Shown piece by piece: positions 61,893-64,000 of a DNA stretch of 64,000 bases. The notes under the pieces were generated by a model that was given only the letters and a program-made list of their open reading frames with translations, ran no database searches and had not been told where the DNA came from. Position 1 is the stretch's first letter. Each line of letters starts with the position of its first letter. Source of the stretch: Bacillus_BD sp050389805 (GTDB lineage: Bacteria; Bacillota; Bacilli; Bacillales; Cytobacillaceae); NCBI RefSeq assembly GCF_050389805.1, contig NZ_CP130945.1:3038001-3102000 (forward strand). The letters are read 5' to 3'. A program made the position numbers and the translations under genes.

Positions 61893-61920
61893 AAAGACCC
61901 CTCTTTGGGGTCTATTTTTA
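61893..61920 (+). terminator. sspO terminator
   Basis: agacccc / ggggtct stem around tcttt, followed by ttttt. Confidence 0.9.
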
Positions 61921-62178
61921 TGGGTTCGTATTAACTTCGTTGACAATACTTTGTAAATCGGATTGAAATTGTTCTAGTTGAGCTCGTTGTTTTTCAGATG
62001 CTACTTCCAATGCATTTTCAATTTGCTGATAGGCTTCATTTACTTCATTCTTTAGATGCTTTAGTTGATGACCATAACTTGCGGAATCTTGAACAATTTC
62101 ATAATAAAGCTCTTCTACATCCTCTACACCCTGTTGCGCTGCTTGAAATGCTTGTTGTTTATTTTTATGGTATGGCAT
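61918..62178 (-). CDS. Hypothetical coiled-coil protein
   Basis: 86 residues, acidic, one long helical or coiled-coil segment (LKHLKNEVNEAYQQIENALE then VASEKQRAQLEQFQSDLQSI). Good site ggggg before ATG. It is placed between sspO and sspP on the opposite strand, so probably spore-related; the family is not recognised. Confidence 0.65.
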   Translation of the reverse strand: MPYHKNKQQAFQAAQQGVEDVEELYYEIVQDSASYGHQLKHLKNEVNEAYQQIENALEVASEKQRAQLEQFQSDLQSIVNEVNTNP

Positions 62179-62289
62179 TTCTCTTGCCCCCTTTACAAAT
62201 ATGTACCGTTAAATTGTCCAACCATAAGTGAAAATATTCAGTATAAAATCGATTCATTTTCACATCTTAAAAAGGAGGAGGGATTAAAC

Positions 62290-62430
62290 ATGGTGAATAA
62301 AAACGATGGTCAAGATATGAGAAGAAACCAACCAAAACAGTCTGGTCAACAAGAGCCATTAAGCGGATCTAAAAAAGTGAAAAATCGTAACCATACAAGA
62401 CAAAAAGGCAAATCCCATCATGATATGTAA
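62290..62430 (+). CDS. sspP: Small acid-soluble spore protein SspP
   Basis: 46 residues behind aggaggagg: NKNDGQDMRRNQPKQSGQQE, EPLSGSKKVKNRNHTRQKGK. The EPLSGSKKVKNRNHTRQK segment is that of B. subtilis SspP (CotL). Confidence 0.94.
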   Translation: MVNKNDGQDMRRNQPKQSGQQEPLSGSKKVKNRNHTRQKGKSHHDM

Positions 62431-62457
62431 ACTTAAATAATTTTATTGGTAACAGAA

Positions 62458-62489
62458 TTCGAGAAGGGAATAATTCTTACCTTCTCGAA
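62458..62489. terminator. Terminator between sspP and selA
   Basis: ttcgagaagg / ccttctcgaa stem between convergent genes. Confidence 0.8.
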
Positions 62490-62523
62490 TACATTTAATT
62501 ATAGAATATCTTGATTTTAACGA

Positions 62524-63930
62524 TTAAATTGAAGCAAGACCATGAAGAAGCGTTCCCTCTTCTTCCTTTGAAACAGTTCTTAAATCAATTTGGATAACAT
62601 CATTTTGAATTCTAACAATGATGGCAGGTGTATGTTGAGTCCTAAGGCGCAGTTCTAGCTTTGAAGCAGAAAATTGCTTATGCTGCAATGAAACAACATA
62701 TGTAGGCAACTCAACCTCTGGCATTGTCCCTCCTCCAACTTGGCTTACGTCAGCCTTTATCGCAATTTCATATGAATCGGTCAACTTCTTCAGTTCCTCC
62801 ATAAAATGAATGGTACGTTCTTTAATCTCATCTGCCGTTGACAATAAGTCACGTATGACGGGGATTTTCATCAATTCATCATTGCCTTTACTATATTGCA
62901 TTAATGTCGCTTCTAAAGCAGCTAGCGTCATTTTATCAACTCGTAAAACGCGAGCTAATTGATGTTTTTTTAATTTTTCGATCAAATGTTTTTTACCAGC
63001 AATAATACCAGCTTGTGGTCCTCCTAATAGTTTATCCCCACTAAAGGAAACAATATCTGCACCCATTTTTAATACCTCATGGACAACAGGCTCACTTCCA
63101 ATCCCGTGTTTACGAAAATCGTATAACACACCACTTCCTAAATCTTCGTATAAAATGACATGATCATGAAGACTCGCTAACTGGGCCAGGTCTTTTGTTT
63201 CAACCGATTCTGTAAAACCGACAACTTTAAAATTACTTGTATGTACCTTTAAAATCATTTTTGTATCTTCACTTAACGCTCGTTCATAATCGTATAAATG
63301 CGTTTTATTGGTCGTACCCACTTCTACTAATTTTGCTCCACTTTCTTCCATAATTGATGAGATCCTGAATGAACCTCCAATTTCAACGAGTTGACCTCTA
63401 GACACAATGACTTCTCGATTTGATGCAAGAGCACGTAAAATAATATAAACAGCTGCTGCATTATTGTTAACAACCATTGCAGCTTCTGCGCCAGTCATTC
63501 GCTTTACCAACTCCTCCACATGACTATGTCTAGAGCCTCGGATGCCTTTATCTACATTATATTCTAGGTTTGAATATTGCATGGTCGTTTCCATTACATG
63601 ACTTGCCGCCTGCTCACTCAAACGAGCTCTTCCTAAATTGGTATGTAAAATGGTACCTGTAGCATTGATGACTCTTTTCAGGGTATAGCTGAAATAAGAT
63701 TTTACGGTTTGTTCAACCTCATCAAATAAATATTCATTAAATAATTGCTTTCCAGGTTCAGGACCTGTCCAAGTACCATTTACAATTAGTGTTCTTGTTT
63801 TTTCTATTACATTTGTTAAATGAACGGTTAAATTGATTTGATCAACATTATATTGAACCGCCATTACCTGAAATCGCTTACTCTTTTGTAATTCATGCAC
63901 AGGTGGTATGTATCTTAATAAGTGTTTCAA
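62524..63930 (-). CDS. selA: L-seryl-tRNA(Sec) selenium transferase
   Basis: 468 residues. PLP enzyme that turns seryl-tRNA(Sec) into selenocysteinyl-tRNA(Sec). The PLP lysine lies in SFSGDKLLGGPQAG; RVINATGTILHTNLGRARLS, NLEYNVDKGIRGSRHSHVE and MVVNNNAAAVYIILRAL are intact. TTG start 9 bases after ggaggg. No selB, selC or selD follows it; the genes that need it must lie beyond the right edge or elsewhere. Confidence 0.93.
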   Translation of the reverse strand: MKHLLRYIPPVHELQKSKRFQVMAVQYNVDQINLTVHLTNVIEKTRTLIVNGTWTGPEPGKQLFNEYLFDEVEQTVKSYFSYTLKRVINATGTILHTNLGRARLSEQAASHVMETTMQYSNLEYNVDKGIRGSRHSHVEELVKRMTGAEAAMVVNNNAAAVYIILRALASNREVIVSRGQLVEIGGSFRISSIMEESGAKLVEVGTTNKTHLYDYERALSEDTKMILKVHTSNFKVVGFTESVETKDLAQLASLHDHVILYEDLGSGVLYDFRKHGIGSEPVVHEVLKMGADIVSFSGDKLLGGPQAGIIAGKKHLIEKLKKHQLARVLRVDKMTLAALEATLMQYSKGNDELMKIPVIRDLLSTADEIKERTIHFMEELKKLTDSYEIAIKADVSQVGGGTMPEVELPTYVVSLQHKQFSASKLELRLRTQHTPAIIVRIQNDVIQIDLRTVSKEEEGTLLHGLASI

Positions 63931-64000
63931 GCTTAATTCCCTCCAAAAAAATAATTGCTATTTCATTATAACATTCTTCACTTTTCATAATCTCCTGCAT

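Overview
The window comes from an AT-rich, endospore-forming member of the Bacillaceae (Bacillus sensu lato). The evidence is spore genes (sspO, sspP, sspN, tlp, an alpha/beta-type SASP, a YjcZ-family protein, a SpoVK-like ATPase), bacilliredoxin BrxA, and gene order matching Bacillus subtilis blocks: yodN-yozE-yokU-kamA, ypmQRS-ilvA-dfrA-thyA-ypjP, and parC-parE-yneT-plsY-yneQ-yneP-tlp-sspN-yneN-citB-sspO-sspP. The species cannot be named from sequence alone.

Layout. 1-913: conserved yodN (cut by the window edge) and yozE. 914-8238: an island between yozE and yokU holding a GT28-type glycosyltransferase, a complete hasA-hasC-hasB hyaluronan operon and a secreted protein with two YusW-like halves. 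8239-16570: lysine degradation through beta-lysine (yokU, ablA, sigma-54 activator, ablB, yodQ, yodR, yodS, yodT), with a textbook -24/-12 promoter before ablA. 16774-18177: ammonium transporter whose promoter lies between two perfect TnrA/GlnR boxes. 18243-24593: YjcZ protein, ypmR-, ypmS- and ypmQ-like genes, an orphan histidine kinase, a long perfect hairpin, degV, tatC and tatA. 24761-31718: ilvA, dfrA-thyA, a candidate structured RNA, a Pro-Pro-endopeptidase-like secreted protease, a GIY-YIG protein, a TerC exporter, ypjP and a 23-residue membrane peptide. 31726-33698: a group II intron directly behind the brxA terminator, its maturase cut short by a 7-bp duplication. 33747-35530: brxA and a radical SAM/SPASM enzyme. 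35978-42533: proline and arginine metabolism (P5C reductase, glutamate 5-kinase, a small symporter partner, OpuE/PutP, RocD, and a P5C dehydrogenase broken by one missing A). 42744-46792: two paralogous small genes flanking a SASP, D-serine dehydratase and small or secreted unknowns. 46917-63930: topoisomerase IV, plsY, a tandem AAA+ SpoVK-like protein, spore and iron-stress peptides missed by length filters, aconitase and SelA.

How the genes fit together. HasC makes UDP-glucose, HasB oxidises it to UDP-glucuronate and HasA polymerises it with UDP-GlcNAc, so the operon is self-sufficient for capsule synthesis apart from GlcNAc supply. The abl/yod cluster can convert lysine to beta-lysine, then either acetylate it (osmolyte) or catabolise it. 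Together with proline synthesis and uptake genes, this suggests an osmotically versatile soil-type spore former. I find no rRNA, tRNA, CRISPR array or prophage. Start codons were moved to match ribosome binding sites wherever the longest frame looked wrong.
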